64,000 bases of DNA from Paragonimus skrjabini miyazakii. Taxonomy: Eukaryota; Platyhelminthes; Trematoda; Plagiorchiida; Troglotrematidae. Positions within the stretch are counted from its first letter, which is position 1, and every line of letters starts with the position of its first letter. Position numbers and translations under genes: made by a program. The notes beneath the pieces are model-generated. The model saw only the letters and a program-made list of their open reading frames with translations. It had not been told where the DNA came from and searched no databases. Location: contig JTDE01000023.1 of assembly GCA_014338405.1 (NCBI GenBank), positions 370,670 to 434,669 of the forward strand, in the 5' to 3' direction. Below are positions 12,874-26,236 of the stretch, piece after piece.

Positions 12874-14579
12874 CTGTAACATGTTGAACACGACGCTCAA
12901 ACTGTTTGACTTCATTCGTACTAAATTTGGTGAGGATATCTTACAACCAAACTACTTGACAAGGAAACTCTGAGGTGGTTTAGCGTCTGGTGCGAACCTA
13001 TGCGACTAAACAAAAGTAATCGCCGATTATAGGAACAAATTCTTTGGTTCAATGTGACATTGTGTTGTCGATTGGATTATAGTGAACGACAGTTAGGTTT
13101 GAACGATTACACAGAAGTGGATTTTGATCACGATCGAGTTACTTTATAAAATGGTAGTGTCTGTGCTAATCGTTCAGCAGTACATAGCTTGTCTAAACTG
13201 AACTTACGACTTCAAACGCGAGTTAACGCAACACAAGATCCCGATTTCCACACTTATTTGCCCCGGTCAGTTCCGTTTATATGGAACCTCCATTCTGGAT
13301 GTGAACTCCTAACCTACCTCTCCACAGGGCACCCCCAACTGAATGTTCACACAGTCTTATTTCATACATAGTAATATTTAGCGCAAGTACATCAATGATA
13401 TGTCGATTTTATATCCCTAAGTTAAACCTACCATATTTTATGTTAATAGAACCAGAACTAGAGATGTCTATTTTTGAGTCAACAGCCAAGTGTGATTTGT
13501 GAGTAATTTGTATTTGACCAGCATAAAAACATATATAAACTTTCCCGTTTTACATTTCTTCACCAGTAACTGATAAGTGGTTAGAATCAGCAGAGTGGAG
13601 CACAAACAGTCAAACTATTTTTAGACTTTACTGTCAACTCGTGTTTTACTGTTGTCTGCATAATCCTTGAAAAAGTAATATAATACGCCTACGCGAAAAG
13701 CATTTTTATGTCGATGTGTAAACAACCAGCAAAGTAATCAGGTCAGGGGGGAACCTGCGAAAATGGATTGGTAGCAGCCAATTTTTGTTGAACCAACTAG
13801 TAACACTTAGTTAAAAGAAAACATTGTGATCAAACCATGATCAATTTAATCAGCCAGTAACAAGAGATTATTCCGGACAGCTGTTCATTGTCCGAGAAGT
13901 GTCCATATACATTGTGCTGAAGTTTATGCGTTGATCATTGAAGGAAATGGTGTGTAGTTCCGCGATTAGATCTCAGAGTAAGAGGTCAACTCTGAAAGTA
14001 TATTGTCTAAAATAATGAACCGGGTCGAGAACATGTTTTTGTTAGAAACATTTCATCTGAATGCGGATCTCACCACCGTTTAATCAATTAAATATTGATG
14101 TTGGACTGAAATTATGAATGAATCTTGCATATTAAATGATACCAAGTTTTGTGACGTAAGTTTCTGTCACATGTACAAAGTTTGGTGTGCAAAATGTTCA
14201 GTAGAACTTGTTTGATAGTTGTGGTCAAGAACATGGACCAATTTAAAATGTCGCTTGTTCCATACTGTTGGAAAGGTTACTGCCAATTAATAGTCTGTTG
14301 TGAAGTACTTGCAAAATAGGTTGTTAGTATTTTAGATGAAAGCTCTTCTAATTGTAAGTTAGTTTTTCTGATTGTTTTCATTCCATCAAACTCAAGTTTT
14401 AGTGATGATTTTTTCATTCAAGAACACCCACCGAAGTCATTAGAAGAACAACGTAGCTAACAAGACTTGTATTTTACGTTTACTTTCAAGCCAACTAAAA
14501 CACAATACATATTAAATAGACATTACGGACAACTTGTTTGCTAGCAACTGCGTAATCACTGTCCTAAATTGTAAACTTG

Positions 14580-14945
14580 ATTGATTGTATCCACGGCGGC
14601 TTGTGCCAACACAAACTACTTCCGAGCACAGAGGTCAAGGTTGATGAACTAGATTCTAAGTGGTATCGGTTACAATCATCATTCGGAATCTCACACTTTT
14701 TTGAGCAATTTCTTGATACCCGGTATGTAATCCGAAAAGCATCTTTCTTACAGACGCAATGACTCAAGTCTGAAGAAACATGCTCTTCGGACTGCCTGCC
14801 GAGTTTCAATGAATCGATCAGAAAAAGGTGGAATTCCGAATGCTGATGGCTGTCGAGACCATTTTGAACCTAGTTGCTCAACCTTGACCTCTGCGCTCGG
14901 AAGAAGTTGGTGCGGATACTTAATCTCCGTTGGCAGACAATCAAT
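14580..14945. repeat. Near-palindromic inverted repeat, two arms of about 180 bp with almost no spacer
   Basis: The left arm (14580-14760) reads on the plus strand much like the right arm (14761-14945) on the minus strand. Both run from an attgattgt-like end through CTTCCGAGC(A/G)CAGAGG to a junction near 14760. Each arm gives an open frame with related peptides (LLPSTEVKVDELDSKW and LLPSAEVKVEQLGSKW, then FGI and TR-RKA or TR-RRA blocks). In a hand alignment of 43 codons about 28% of bases differ, spread nearly evenly over the three codon positions, so there is no clear sign of protein-level selection. I do not recognise the peptide. It is probably a foldback element or an inverted duplication of an unknown retroelement segment. 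Confidence 0.75.
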
Positions 14946-15231
14946 GAAGCCCACAAGCTGGAACAATGATTGCATAACCATGAACAAACACGACGTCCAT
15001 AATCTCGATGGATTGTTTTGTGATTCACTCTAATTAATGTTTTCCCATTTATGGTGTTTTAATTACCCTGGTTTGCTACGTTACCGTTTTGCAGCTAAGT
15101 TACATAATTTTCAGAAGGTGATCATGTGGTCCCGTCCATTAAGTTTAGCCCACACTTCGACGGACACACTAAGTCCATTGCAGCCGCTGAAACTTACAGC
15201 CAGCTGATTTCACCGTTTCATCGAGCTAGAT

Positions 15232-15867
15232 ATTTCAAGTTGAACACTACATACAATTGATCGCAGTTATCGCATTCCAATAGACATTCCAGCCAACCTC
15301 TTTCAAAACGAAGCACTAAACTCGAGTTTCGTTTTCATTACAGCTCTTCAGCTGTGCTTATCCTTGCCACTGCCAGGAATAGAACTCCGGTTACGCTGTT
15401 CATGAGGTGACCTTGCTGACCACTGCTCCAGTGACCTCACAGTAGGCACGACCGAATTATCATGCGTGAAAACTGAACCACTTTCGCGTGTGAGTAATGA
15501 TCAGGTTGCCCGATCATTTCAGTAGGAGACACAGTTACTGTCTGTTAACTCCAGTCGATAACCCCGTGATTAGAACTCCGTGGACAGGTCGAAATCTCCA
15601 ATCTCATTAGACCTGCAAGGCGATATTTTAGATAACGGATGAGTAAACACGGTAAACACTGTTACTTCATGAAAGCGCGACCGGAGTTCTAGTCCCGGCC
15701 GTGGCAAGGATATGCACTACTGTCGGGCTCTAATGAGAGCGGAACTCGAGTCTAGTGTTTCTTTTTGAAAGACGTTGTCTGAAAAGTTTACGGGAATGCG
15801 ACATTTGTGATCAGTTATGAGTGATGTCCAACTTGAAGTTAACGAAATTCTCGGCTGCTCACTGGCT
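15232..15867. mobile_element. SINE-like family 2, foldback copy A
   Basis: About 636 bp with terminal inverted arms of roughly 190 bp (15232-15421 and 15651-15845) around a 230-bp centre. The arms begin tttcaagttgaac and contain ACTCGAGTTTCG and a B-box-like motif (sense GAGTTCTAGTCCCGG). The centre carries the rest of the family unit (cacgaccgaattatc; CTCCGTGGACAGGTCG). It reads as one complete unit joined to an inverted second half-unit. The Pol III-like A box of the family (TGGCGCAGTGG) is represented in the left arm, in reverse, by a diverged form. Confidence 0.8.
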
Positions 15868-18333
15868 ATATATATTTTCCGATTTTGTGAGAAAATTGGA
15901 AAATGTGTGTTCACAAATATTACCCACATTATTATAATGTAGTCTGTCTGTTGCATACAAATTGAATTCAACTTTTATAGTCCTGTTCAACTTAATCTCA
16001 TCAAATTGCAATTGCTAACCAGTTGTTTTTAGAAATTAATAAAAACACTGGGAGTAAGGCTAAATCGACTGAATGTCAATCACGGTGGACTAGATTGGGG
16101 CAGAAAACTAGGGTGTCTTTGCAATTCTGCCGTAGGAAAGTGTTCGTTTTCATTGTGAAATAACGAACATGTCATATGCTTATGTTACCACGGTTTTGGC
16201 AGACTGCTTTGTATACCCCTCACTTATTAAACACACGTGTATGCGACTACCTACTGGCTTTAGCTAACCAACTGGCCGGTAAGGTCAGGTTTTCTGTGAA
16301 ACCTTAAGTTCCGCATGCGTAGCGTGATCAAATCAAGGTTCGTTCAAAGTGGACATTAGAAGGAACCAGTAAAATCCTTCTAGTTAGAAGTGTACTCTGA
16401 CCGAATGTGAATTTTTCCCTCATTCTTCATTAACCGATTCAACCATCACCAACCTCTGTCATGTGTAATCAATAATGTGAAGTTTGGCTGCATTAAAATG
16501 ATATTCCATCCATGTTTGTCCAAAGTTTTCCTATTTGAATTGATTTTCCACCTGGTTGATTTCCGAAGGAGATACCCAGTTCCACATATATTCCTGTTAC
16601 AGCTCATTACTAGGCAATGTAGGTTTTCGACCTAACTGGGAAGTATCACTTGGTCTTTGCGTATGGTAGATGAGGATTCTGGTCTGTACTAAAGTGATCT
16701 TAGATCTTGTACGAAATATTATTCATGTGTAAACCTTCTGCCATACAGTCTGTTTTGTAAGTAGTGCGCAGTAAACGATGGCGTTATTTAGTACAGAAAA
16801 TGTTGGGTGAATCGCAATTCGTGTAGCTCAGCATCTGGCTAAAATTATTCGAAGAACTTGAAATGGGAAGCAAGCTTTTTGTGAAAACTTGGTTCCAAAC
16901 GTTGACCGTCGAAATCATTCTTAATGCAAACCGGTTACGGGAAGAAGTTTCATCACTCGATCAAAGGAGTGTTTGTAATTATAAATCATTCTTCATAATA
17001 TTTAACTTCTTGGTTTGATAAGTTAAATTACACAATAATTAAGACAAACCTGAATTTGAATTTATGAGTGAATGTTTTGCAGTAACTTTGCACTGTTAAG
17101 TATATACAATTGTTGATTTAACTTCACTGGATGGTATTTCACACACTTACGTGTTAAAACGCTAAAATAACTGTGGTGACAGTTTAATCTGAACTCTGGG
17201 ATTCAGCGATTAGATTCCTGAGCACTGGACACATCTCAACTCAATCGATTGATCACATGTAATTTAGAGGTGTACGGTTATGGTCATCTGTGAGATTTCT
17301 GAAACAGTTCAGGATTTTTGCAGCTAGTTTTAGTGCTAACTATCAAGTCTGTGAAACTAGTCATGAAATATCAAAGATGATTGTCTGTTAAACGTAATAC
17401 ACAGACTCTCAAGGTAAGTTGTTTAACGATCGGAGTGTTGAAAATTCAGCATAGGAATTGTACGAGTGCTTTTGCAAATTAGGTTTCTACACGTGTAAAT
17501 AAATGAGAGATAATCTATGCAGAGTTTTAAATAAAAAGGAAATAACATAGTCACCAACGGCAACTGTGTGACCAAAAATAAAACATTTGAAAGCGGCTTC
17601 TGACCTGGTTGACAGAAAACTAACCACAAGGTATTAAACGATTGCTTTACGGTTCACTGTAAACCAACAGCCACACTGGAAGGTCGAACTGTGGCCTATT
17701 ATTTCTAAATGATATTTTAGAACTAGCTAACTAAACGTTGGCCGTGGTGTACATTGGGAATAATGTTAAGCCTTAACACTGCAACGAAAGTGTGCATCAG
17801 TATGTTTCACACCGAACCTATCTATTTGCTGAAAATTGGTATTTATAGTTTGGAGGACGAATTTGATCATGTTGCTCAAGCGCGTCACATCTGTGATGAT
17901 GATTTATGCTAAGGAAAGTTGGACGTCGTAATGAGTAGGGCCGTTGGTAGGCCAACAGAAACTCTAAGCACCGATTTTATCTGAGAAACAAATTTTGCAT
18001 TTAGACTTGTTACAGTTTAATCAACCTATCAGGATACGATACTAAACTGGGTCTATGATAAGTTGTGTTCGAACTCTATAGTACCGTGTTTTAATCGCTG
18101 CCAATGTAGGCGGTAGTTTAGCATAAACGCACTACAGGGACGTCACGGAGCTGGGGCTGAGGCTGAATACTCAGCTGAGAAGTAGTTTCAAAGCAGCTGT
18201 TTTCGAATATTGTTAAAGAGGACGTTCACGTCCGAGCTTCTGACACATTGTATTTGGATGATTGCCCACGATGACAACACAGGTTCATGGTACACAGTCT
18301 ATTAGAGTCTGTTGTTAAACAAAGTTGAGTTTC
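15868..18333. other. Intronic stretch, nothing recognised
   Basis: AT-rich, with only short unrecognised frames on either strand and no repeat copy detected by eye. Confidence 0.45.
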
Positions 18334-18442
18334 ATTGTTAGTGTGATTTCGATTACTACATTCCTGAGAAAGGCCATTCTAGGTGGTTGAAACGTAGAGT
18401 ATTAAAACCTGCTCATAATGTTGTGTCATTCTCAATCCATTT
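18334..18442 (+). repeat. Dispersed repeat X, copy 2 (about 109 bp)
   Basis: Second copy of the repeat at 12764-12873, in the same orientation 5.6 kb away in the same intron. It carries the variant cctgagaaaggccattcta in the core. No terminal repeats or target duplications were recognised around it. Confidence 0.6.
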
Positions 18443-19578
18443 GTCAAAAGTTGAGTGAACTCTCAATGGTCAAATTCACTGTTAAGCACAACCATTACAA
18501 AAATAAACATTTCTCAGTGACTTGTCCATTCTAAGGTAATAAGTAGAGATTTTTCATAAAAATCCTTGCATTTTTAACTGTGCTACTCAAGGCACAGCTG
18601 AACATCCATCACTTTAACGCCCGGAGTTAGGTTTATTGGTACAGTTGCTGTTAAACGGCGTTTTCTTGCAGCCAATAGTTCATACAAGATTTCTTCGTTT
18701 CGTTAGTACAACACAGAAAATTGATCAGATCGAGATTCAAAACAAGCAACATTCCTTATAAAATTAAGTATCTCCAGTTCGGCAAACTGTCTGTTTTAAC
18801 ATCATTGTATGGCCTAGTAACTCACATCATTTTCCGACAGTAAAGATGCTGCTACGAATATCCGTGATTCCGTTCTTATAACAAATTTTGTTAAACTGAA
18901 CAAAGTTTTGACTATCTACAAGGAAGCTTTCGTATAAGAATGAGCATTGAAAAACAGTACAGTTGTTCAACTCTATCAATATGATTGTATTGGTTTCCTT
19001 TGATCTGAATAAAAACAGTGGTTCCTAGCGCACGTTTTTGACTGAATACTGAAAGGTATGTGAATGGACCGTTTCATTGTTTACCACAAAGCATCCTAGC
19101 TGTGAAACAAAGTACGATTTGTGTCTCCTTATTTCATACGAATTCTTTATAATTGAATGTTTTTTCTTAAGTTTCGTTTGCTACTGATGTTCCTTCAGTC
19201 TTCATGGAAAGTTTTATTTATTTTCTTGTTTTCAAAAACGAACGCAAACTAACATAAACAAGATAACGGTAAAAGTTTCAGTCCCATTCTACATCTTTTT
19301 GATCATTGTATCGCTCCTAAACAACCCGAAACGTGATATACTTGTTCACAACAATTCCGTAGCGTGACACGTTAGTTTACAATTCGATGTGATAAACTTG
19401 GATATCAGGTCAATAGATAAATGGATCACGGTAGGTTTATGGTAAGTAAAGCTGTCTCAGGTAGATAGATTGATGCCGTAATTTGTCTGTAATTACCAGA
19501 CCCGAACCTAATTCAATAGATTAGCGTTTCTTGGGGGCACTGCGCTACATTTTTGCATTATACTGAAACAGTTATTTA
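18443..19578. other. Intronic stretch, nothing recognised
   Basis: AT-rich sequence between the second copy of repeat X and family 2 copy B. No readable frame of note and no repeat seen. Confidence 0.4.
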
Positions 19579-20140
19579 TTTCACGTTGAACATTACCCAC
19601 AACTGATCGCAGCTGTCGCATTCCCATAGACATTCCAGTCAGCCTCTTTCGAAAAAAGCACTGGACTCGAGTTTCACTCTCAATACAACTCTTCAGCAGT
19701 GCATATCGTTGACACTGCCAGGAATAGAACTCCGGTCACTGCTCCATTGACCTCACAGTAGGCACGACCAAATTATCATAAGTGAAAGCTGTACCACTTT
19801 CGCTTGTGAGTAATAATCATGAGTAATAACCCCATGAGTATGACTCCGTGGACAGGTCGAAATCTCCAATCTCATTAGACCTGCAAAGCGATATTTTGGA
19901 TTTCAGATGAGTGAACACGGTGAAGACGGTTACCTCATGAGAGCGTGACCGGAGTTCTAGTCCCGGCCGTGGCAAGGATATGCACTACTGTCGGGCTCTA
20001 ATGAGATCGAAACTCGAGTATAATGCTTGTTGTTTTCGAAAGGGGTCTACTGGTAAATTTACGGGAACGCGACAGTTGTGATCAGTTATGGGTGATGTTC
20101 AGCTTGAAATTAGCTAAATCCCCGACTACTCACCAGTAAT
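19579..20140. mobile_element. SINE-like family 2, foldback copy B
   Basis: Same architecture as copy A, with inverted arms around a centre, but two internal deletions. About 32 bp is missing in the left arm after ACTCCGGTCAC, and about 55 bp is missing from the centre, including the CAGTTACTGTCTGTTAAC segment. The right end keeps the full family end (gctaaatccccgactactcaccagtaat). The 259 bases from 19826 to 20084 match 26289-26547 in reverse complement with only three differences seen, far closer than to any other copy here. Confidence 0.82.
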
Positions 20141-20628
20141 TATTTATTCATTTATTGATCATTATTGTCACGGTTATAGGTTTTCCGTTAGAGCAACTAT
20201 CCTCCCCCAAGGTGTGCATCAAACCCAGCTCATATGCTGTTCTTCCGTTAAGGTTTTTCACAGGCTGATCTTACGCGTACACAGGTTGGTGAACAAAACT
20301 GAACTAAGAGATGTTCGAACGCCTGTCCTGCACATATCTTACCTATTTCCATTCGCGAACGAAGCAAATAAGTTGCCCCAGTAAGAGCGGTTATCCGTTG
20401 CGGACCAGAAATAAAAAATCCCGCAACCGTAAGTGTGCGTTCGTTGATCATGCACTTACTCAGAGTGAATGAGGCAAAACTTTGCGACTGTAAGTTAATT
20501 TCGGGTACGAGTCGGTTTCGTTACTAAAGGTGAACACAGCTGTGCCGATTTTTGTAGCGCTGGACATGTTGGTCCTAGAAAAACGACAATTTTGCTGTTG
20601 ACCGAAATGAAGAAAGCTGGCTGATGAG

Positions 20629-21123
20629 CTACGATTTCACCAAAAGAAGTGAGATAAAATGTAAGCCTATAGGGTCAATAGCATAAACGATTTCACGACT
20701 GTGTAGACAGTTACAGATTTCATGCTGACTGTCAGTTGCTGCGAGCATGGGGAACCAGTTTGTCAGCTGGAAGGTGTGGTTTGGTATCACTGAAGCATAC
20801 TGCGCGTAGTTTGAGTTACAAGAACTTACTGAATGGACGACTGTTATAAGCGTAGCCAGACCAGGATAATTGGACATGTCTAGGGGATGAGATTTCGAAC
20901 AGTAGTTTGATTTGTCTAGCGAAAAGTGCTTTGCCATTTTCGGTGTCAGATTACTGTGCTTACGCTTCGTCTCTGTCCAGACGTACAGGTTACCTGGGAT
21001 ATGGTATCTAGTGAGGTGAGAAGGCGGCAGACGTGAAAAATAAGTGTGAATGTCGGTTGAATGAAAAATAAATCGTATTCGGCAAGTGTCAACTAAGCAA
21101 ACTATGACGAAGTCAACATTCAC
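20629..21123 (-). CDS. Unidentified open frame, 164 codons (probably chance)
   Basis: A minus-strand frame with no recognised domain. The sequence is Ser/His/Asn-rich (MAKHFSLDKSNYCSKSH; YPGLATLITVVHSVSS). No splice signals or repeat relationship support it, and a frame of this length is not rare by chance in 64 kb at this composition. It is listed only because it is the second-longest frame in the intron. Confidence 0.1.
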   Translation of the reverse strand: MNVDFVIVCLVDTCRIRFIFHSTDIHTYFSRLPPSHLTRYHIPGNLYVWTETKRKHSNLTPKMAKHFSLDKSNYCSKSHPLDMSNYPGLATLITVVHSVSSCNSNYAQYASVIPNHTFQLTNWFPMLAATDSQHEICNCLHSREIVYAIDPIGLHFISLLLVKS

Positions 21124-21478
21124 TTGTTTAAAATTACAGCGATTTGGGAGTGTGAACTGAAGTTAAGTGGCCTTGGTAAGTTATTTCAGTTATAATCACT
21201 TGGCGTGCGTCATCGATCTTTCAGGGATGGACATCAATGTAAGCTATGTATATTGAAATGCATTTCATTATGAATTGAGTGTTGTGCACAAAATGTTTGC
21301 TCATAAGGGAGAGGCGTACAGCGCTAATACTAACTACCAGTCGTACTGCATTTTGATGCATATTTTATAATAAGCGAGGTATACTGTTAAATAATCGAGG
21401 GTCTTCATGATATATCTTGAGTGTCGTTTGCGTTTGCCTGCGGCTTTCTCGTTAATTTATATTTCATCTGTCAGTCAG

Positions 21479-21606
21479 AAACACTAGACTGCAGCTTCGT
21501 TCATATTCGACACCGTTAGTGATACTTGTTCTTGACACGGACGGAGTTCATAAATGACTACGGCGCTGATAAGTGCGCCAGTGACCTCAAATTAGGCGCA
21601 ATTAAT
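21479..21606. mobile_element. SINE-like family 2, highly diverged fragment
   Basis: The stretch runs from an ACTAGACT...TTCG-like segment through ttgacacggacggagttc to GCGCCAGTGACCTCA and taggcgcaatta. The order and spacing follow the left arm and centre of family 2 (ACTAGACTCGAG; TTGCCACGGCCGG; GCGCCATTGACCTCAC; taggcacgaccgaatta). Much more degraded than the other copies. Confidence 0.5.
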
Positions 21607-24600
21607 CTTGCTGGCTGTTCCTTTATCTCAAGCTCTGGTACGAGCAACGCTGATAAGTGTTGGCGGCAAAACGTACCTTAACGCGAAGATACAGTCAAAT
21701 GGGTGCGCTTTTCAGTTTATACCGGGCGCACCTTTACTTTTGAGAAACCGTTACTTATGTTTTACAGTGCATAATCGAAGAAGTATAAACCTGTAATGGG
21801 CCACAACGGGGGTCGGTAACACAGACAAAATTAGTTCACTGGCAAACCACTCCAGTTGGTCACAATGCCACTGTTAGCAGTAGATATGGTTCATGTGTGT
21901 TCGTCTTCATCAGTGGCAAAATCCATTCAACTAGAATTCATTTTTGACTGCAACTTTTAAGTCTAGTGATTTTTAAATTTTCACGGTAGATCTTGAGTCA
22001 GTGTATGTTGACTAATTTGGTTAGTTGTTTTTCTCGGTCGCGCAGAGAAGTAAAATTATCTACTGAAGCTACAGAGCATCAAATAATTCGCAAAATTATT
22101 AGCCAAAAATTGTAAGTTGATGTTGTGGTTGATCAGAGAACCCGTAAGTGGTTTGTCCTTAAATTATCCAATTTCGATTTTAATTCAAATGAGATTATTC
22201 ACTCAGGTATGATAGAAACCGCTAGGGATGCTTGTGAAGTGCCGCGAAAATAAGTCACAGTCGGTGACATTGTAGGTCATTGGTTGATTTCCCTGGCTGA
22301 GAGTGGCGGTCTTTTGGCGCATGTTCTAAACTCTTATCTCTGGCGACATTGATAACAGAATTTCATAAGTCCAAACACTTCTTCCATAAAGTATCCCACA
22401 GGCCCGACAAGAAACGCAGATACAGAAATCAGCTGATGATTATTGAGATCGCCTTAACTTTCGGTCAGATTGGCATATTAACCGACTTGCTTGGTTGATG
22501 CCTCCGCAATCCATATCTAACGAAGCCGGCTTTTCGGTGAACTTTCATCTCTGTAAACAGATGTTGGTGTTGCGGCACAGCACTGACATGCCTTGCGGGA
22601 AACGAACCATAATTTTGGCATTCTAATTTGACAGAAAAGCTAATGCTTTCGTAAGACTACGTGGAAGTGGTTAACCACAACTAGCCATTAACTACGACGA
22701 TTTAGAAACATGTTTGTCTTTTGTCCTACTCTAAGCCAGTTTATTGTAACCTCTCCACATTTTCGTTAAGAGACCTGCATGTGTACTTCACCAGAGGAAA
22801 ACTACAGAAACGTTAGAGTGATTTGGGAAATGAGGCGTGGTACTTGACGCAGTTTTGATGCGAACAGATCATTCTGACAAACTAACTAAGATTCACATTG
22901 AGTCCTAATAACCAACTACCGTTTGCTTAAGGGACAAGCGATCGATCACCTGCCACGCCGTTTACACGCGTTAGTCGTACTGCGATGATGTTATCTTACA
23001 GATGTCTTGTGTAGGGTTAGGCATATTGTGGATGCAGTGTAGACTTATCAGTACAATTTGAATAGGATGGTGGCGGATGATCGATTGGAGTTCTTATCCC
23101 CTATTTAGTTGTCTCAGTGGTTTTCACTAAGTTTTGAAGGTAGGTTAGTGAGGACACTTTTTTATTGTGTAGGCATTCCATCATTGCGTAATAGGCATGT
23201 CCAAAGCGACGTATGAGTAGTCATCAATGCAGCTAGGCAGATTTTAACATATCAAATCTACACATAATACTGACAATTGGCAGTTGGTTCGTTCGACGGT
23301 GGGATCAAAGAGAACCAATAGAGCCCAAGTAACAACGTGTATATGTCTGAAAGATAACGTGTGGGGCATTGCGTATTTTACATTTTTTCTGAAATGCGTG
23401 ATTGTTCAGGATATGCACGCATTCAGTTGTAAAGATATATTAATGAACCTTCGCATTCTTGTGGACACGGTGAAGCTTGGATCCCCAAAACCCTTACGAT
23501 GTGGTGCGTACTTGAATACCGGAAGCAGATACGTAGATGGAAAGCTCGGCTTACCCGCCATACACTGTTTAGAAATTACATGGGGAGTGGTTGCTGGTAT
23601 TTTCAACCGATCAGTCGGAGAGCATAAGTCAAGTTAAGAGTCGATATTAATGTGACGGAACAGTTTATGGTGAAACGTTGTCACCGTGCTGTTAACTACT
23701 CACAAACGGGCTTTGATAAGAACTGTTTTCCAACCAACTAGAGCCATCAACATTTCAGACATAACTGATGGAGATAATGAATTCTCGTCAAAAGGTTGCG
23801 AATAAACAGTTATCATATGGATGAAATAAAGATGGGCCGATAGAAGTGGGATTGAAAAAATGTTTATTTACAACTAGCGATTGATGTTACATAGAAATAA
23901 TTTGGTGGGTCATGTCAGTTACAGTAAGCGGACTGTGGTGAATAGACATTCGTAAACTTGATTTATCTCATCGTAAGATCAAGGCAGCGGTTATCAGAGG
24001 AATGCCGTGCAAAGACATTATCAAAACAAACAACGTCTGAGTTGATCGTTATGAGGTTCAACATACCGTACACACTGTGTTTCGAAGTAAGATTGAAAGC
24101 GGTCAGAAGCGATCATCATCAAAACAGTGTCCTATGGACCACCATTTGTACATATATACATGTATACCTATATCTATATAAATAATGCATTACTGGAAAA
24201 TAAAAAGATTATCTTTGTCATTTTAACGAAGTTACTCGTGCTTATGGTCGATCGATGACGAAGTTTGGGTCAAGTGTCTTGGTGTATATTCCAAAGAGGC
24301 CAATTAGTAACATAGCTGGTGTTGCTCAATTTTCCATCATGCTGTACTGAAAGAAACCCTTTATTGTGGACAAAACCGCGCGACTTAATAGAATGTTGAC
24401 TGGTTCAATAGTAACCCGAAGTGCATCCAAAATGCAATCACTGATGCGTAAGCGTATCCCACTTGTAGATATCAAACTCCGTCTTATATGTAACCAAATA
24501 CAACGGTCCAAATATCTTTGAACAAAATGTCTTGTGTAATTTACTAAGGTTTTCTAAGTTTGCTCATAAACGCACCTGTTCTACAGATGTTCCATAAGTA

Positions 24601-26083
24601 GCACAGCGGAAGAACAATGTAAACTGGTGAGTGATAGTTGCATTTGCACAACTTACCATAAAACAGAAAGAGTCATACAACTGAAGAAGTGCAAATTACT
24701 CCAACCATCGATGAAAGAACATAGCGCAAATTCTTCTATTATATTTCGTCTATGTTTAAACCAGCGCTTGTGAGTAGACGTATAAACTAACAGGGATTTT
24801 ATAGTACTCGACACTAGAATAACCTACAGATGCTGACGTTGATAGCAAACAGGATGATGTAGTCGACCACAGAAAGAGGGTTACCAGCTATCATATTAAG
24901 TATCCCTGTAGATTGTTGTGAACATTTGTAGCCCAGAATATGTGGTGGTAATTTCTATGTCACTTTCTCAGAATTGGATGATTATCTAACAAACTTTGTG
25001 TTATCATGTTAGATAATATGAGAAGTTAGTTTCCTATAACCTTGTGACTTTCAAATCTATAAATATAACAATCATCCTCTAGGATCTATTAAATCAAGTT
25101 GAAGTTTCATACTTACTTCATTTAAGACCACTTTATTAGAAACCGAATGTGATGATTCACAAGATATGGGTTTTCATGATTTTCAAGTATGACGATAGCA
25201 ACGTTTTTAAGCAGACTTATAAACATAATCCAGGCATACATTAAACCCGGGTAACACATGTTTGGCTCAAATTTGGCTCAACTTGAACTGATTGGCCAAT
25301 TGCTAACGCATATTATCGCGTTCCCTGTTGATCTAAAGACACTTGGCCTCGTCGTCAATGACAGACCAACAACTTCCACCCGTTTTTCGAACTCGGTCTA
25401 GTTTCGCTAGGCTATCTGATTTACTGGCTGAAAAGTACCCACTGTCACGCACATACCTGCACAGATACGTGAAGGCTGGTTGGAATTGGTCTGTTATGGT
25501 AGCACTTGGTTTTAATGAGCTGCGATGCGAATGATGCTTAACAAAAGAGTCCAAGAGAGGAATCCACATGAAACGAAGGGTAAATAGTAAAAAGTAGGCG
25601 AGTTTGGTTGATTGCAAGTGTTTGCCATGCAGAAATTTGTGAAATGGGCGTGGTTAAGTTATGGTGGGCTACAATTACGTTGCAAATAATTTGCAGAACT
25701 AACAAATAAACGGTATAGTTTGTTCAGACATGGACCGTGCTCAGATAAGTTTGTATTTTCGTTTTTCTAAATGACAAACATTCTCCCTTTCCCTTATAAC
25801 ACATTTCAGCACGCTATTTCAAAATCTAGAAAAGTTGATAATGAAATTTTTGGAACTGCAACCAGATGAAAGATTTAACTGACAAGGCATATACGACAGC
25901 ATTTTTCAGAAAGCGTGCAACTGCCGCAAGTGCATCGATATTCTAGGTTAGATATATTTGATACACAACAGAATGAATACAAACATAAAAAACTGGAAGC
26001 ACTACGAAGAAGTTTGTCTACAAATTTCGCACTTGTACCAATTGTGCTTATCCAGTAGGATAAAGCAAATTTGAGCTTGCTTT
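21607..26083. other. Intronic stretch with short unrecognised frames
   Basis: Slightly less AT-rich around 22.2-23.7 kb. Open frames at 23284-23637 (+, 117 codons) and 25343-25534 (+, 63 codons, with the peptide block RTRSSFARLSDLLAEKY) have protein-like composition, but I recognise neither. A short basic frame near 22.36-22.50 kb (HRPDKKRRYRNQ) is similar in character. These could be decayed transposon ORFs or chance. Confidence 0.35.
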
Positions 26084-26236
26084 TGAGTAGTTGGAGGTTC
26101 GGTTAAATTCAAGTTGAACATCATTCACACTTGATCGCATTCAAATTTAACTTCTAGCTAGTCTCTTTCAAAAAGAACCATCAGAATTGAGTTTCGCTCT
26201 CATTAGTAGTGGATATCCTTGTCGAGCGGTATTCTG
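26084..26236. mobile_element. SINE-like family 2, truncated unit abutting copy C
   Basis: A partial unit begins gagtagttggaggttcgg and runs through aattcaagttgaacatc, TTTCGCTCTCATTAG and gtggatatccttg before breaking into the next unit at about 26237. It stands head-to-tail with copy C, as in the tandem arrays at 52.5 and 55.2 kb. Confidence 0.65.

Noticed and set aside
20629..21123. A 164-codon frame as a real gene
   Set aside because: No domain, splice signal or repeat relationship supports it, and its length is within chance expectation. Kept only as a very low-confidence feature.
25343..25534. Plus-strand frame with the peptide block RTRSSFARLSDLLAEKY
   Set aside because: Composition looks protein-like, but it is short, the opposite strand is equally open, and nothing identifies it.
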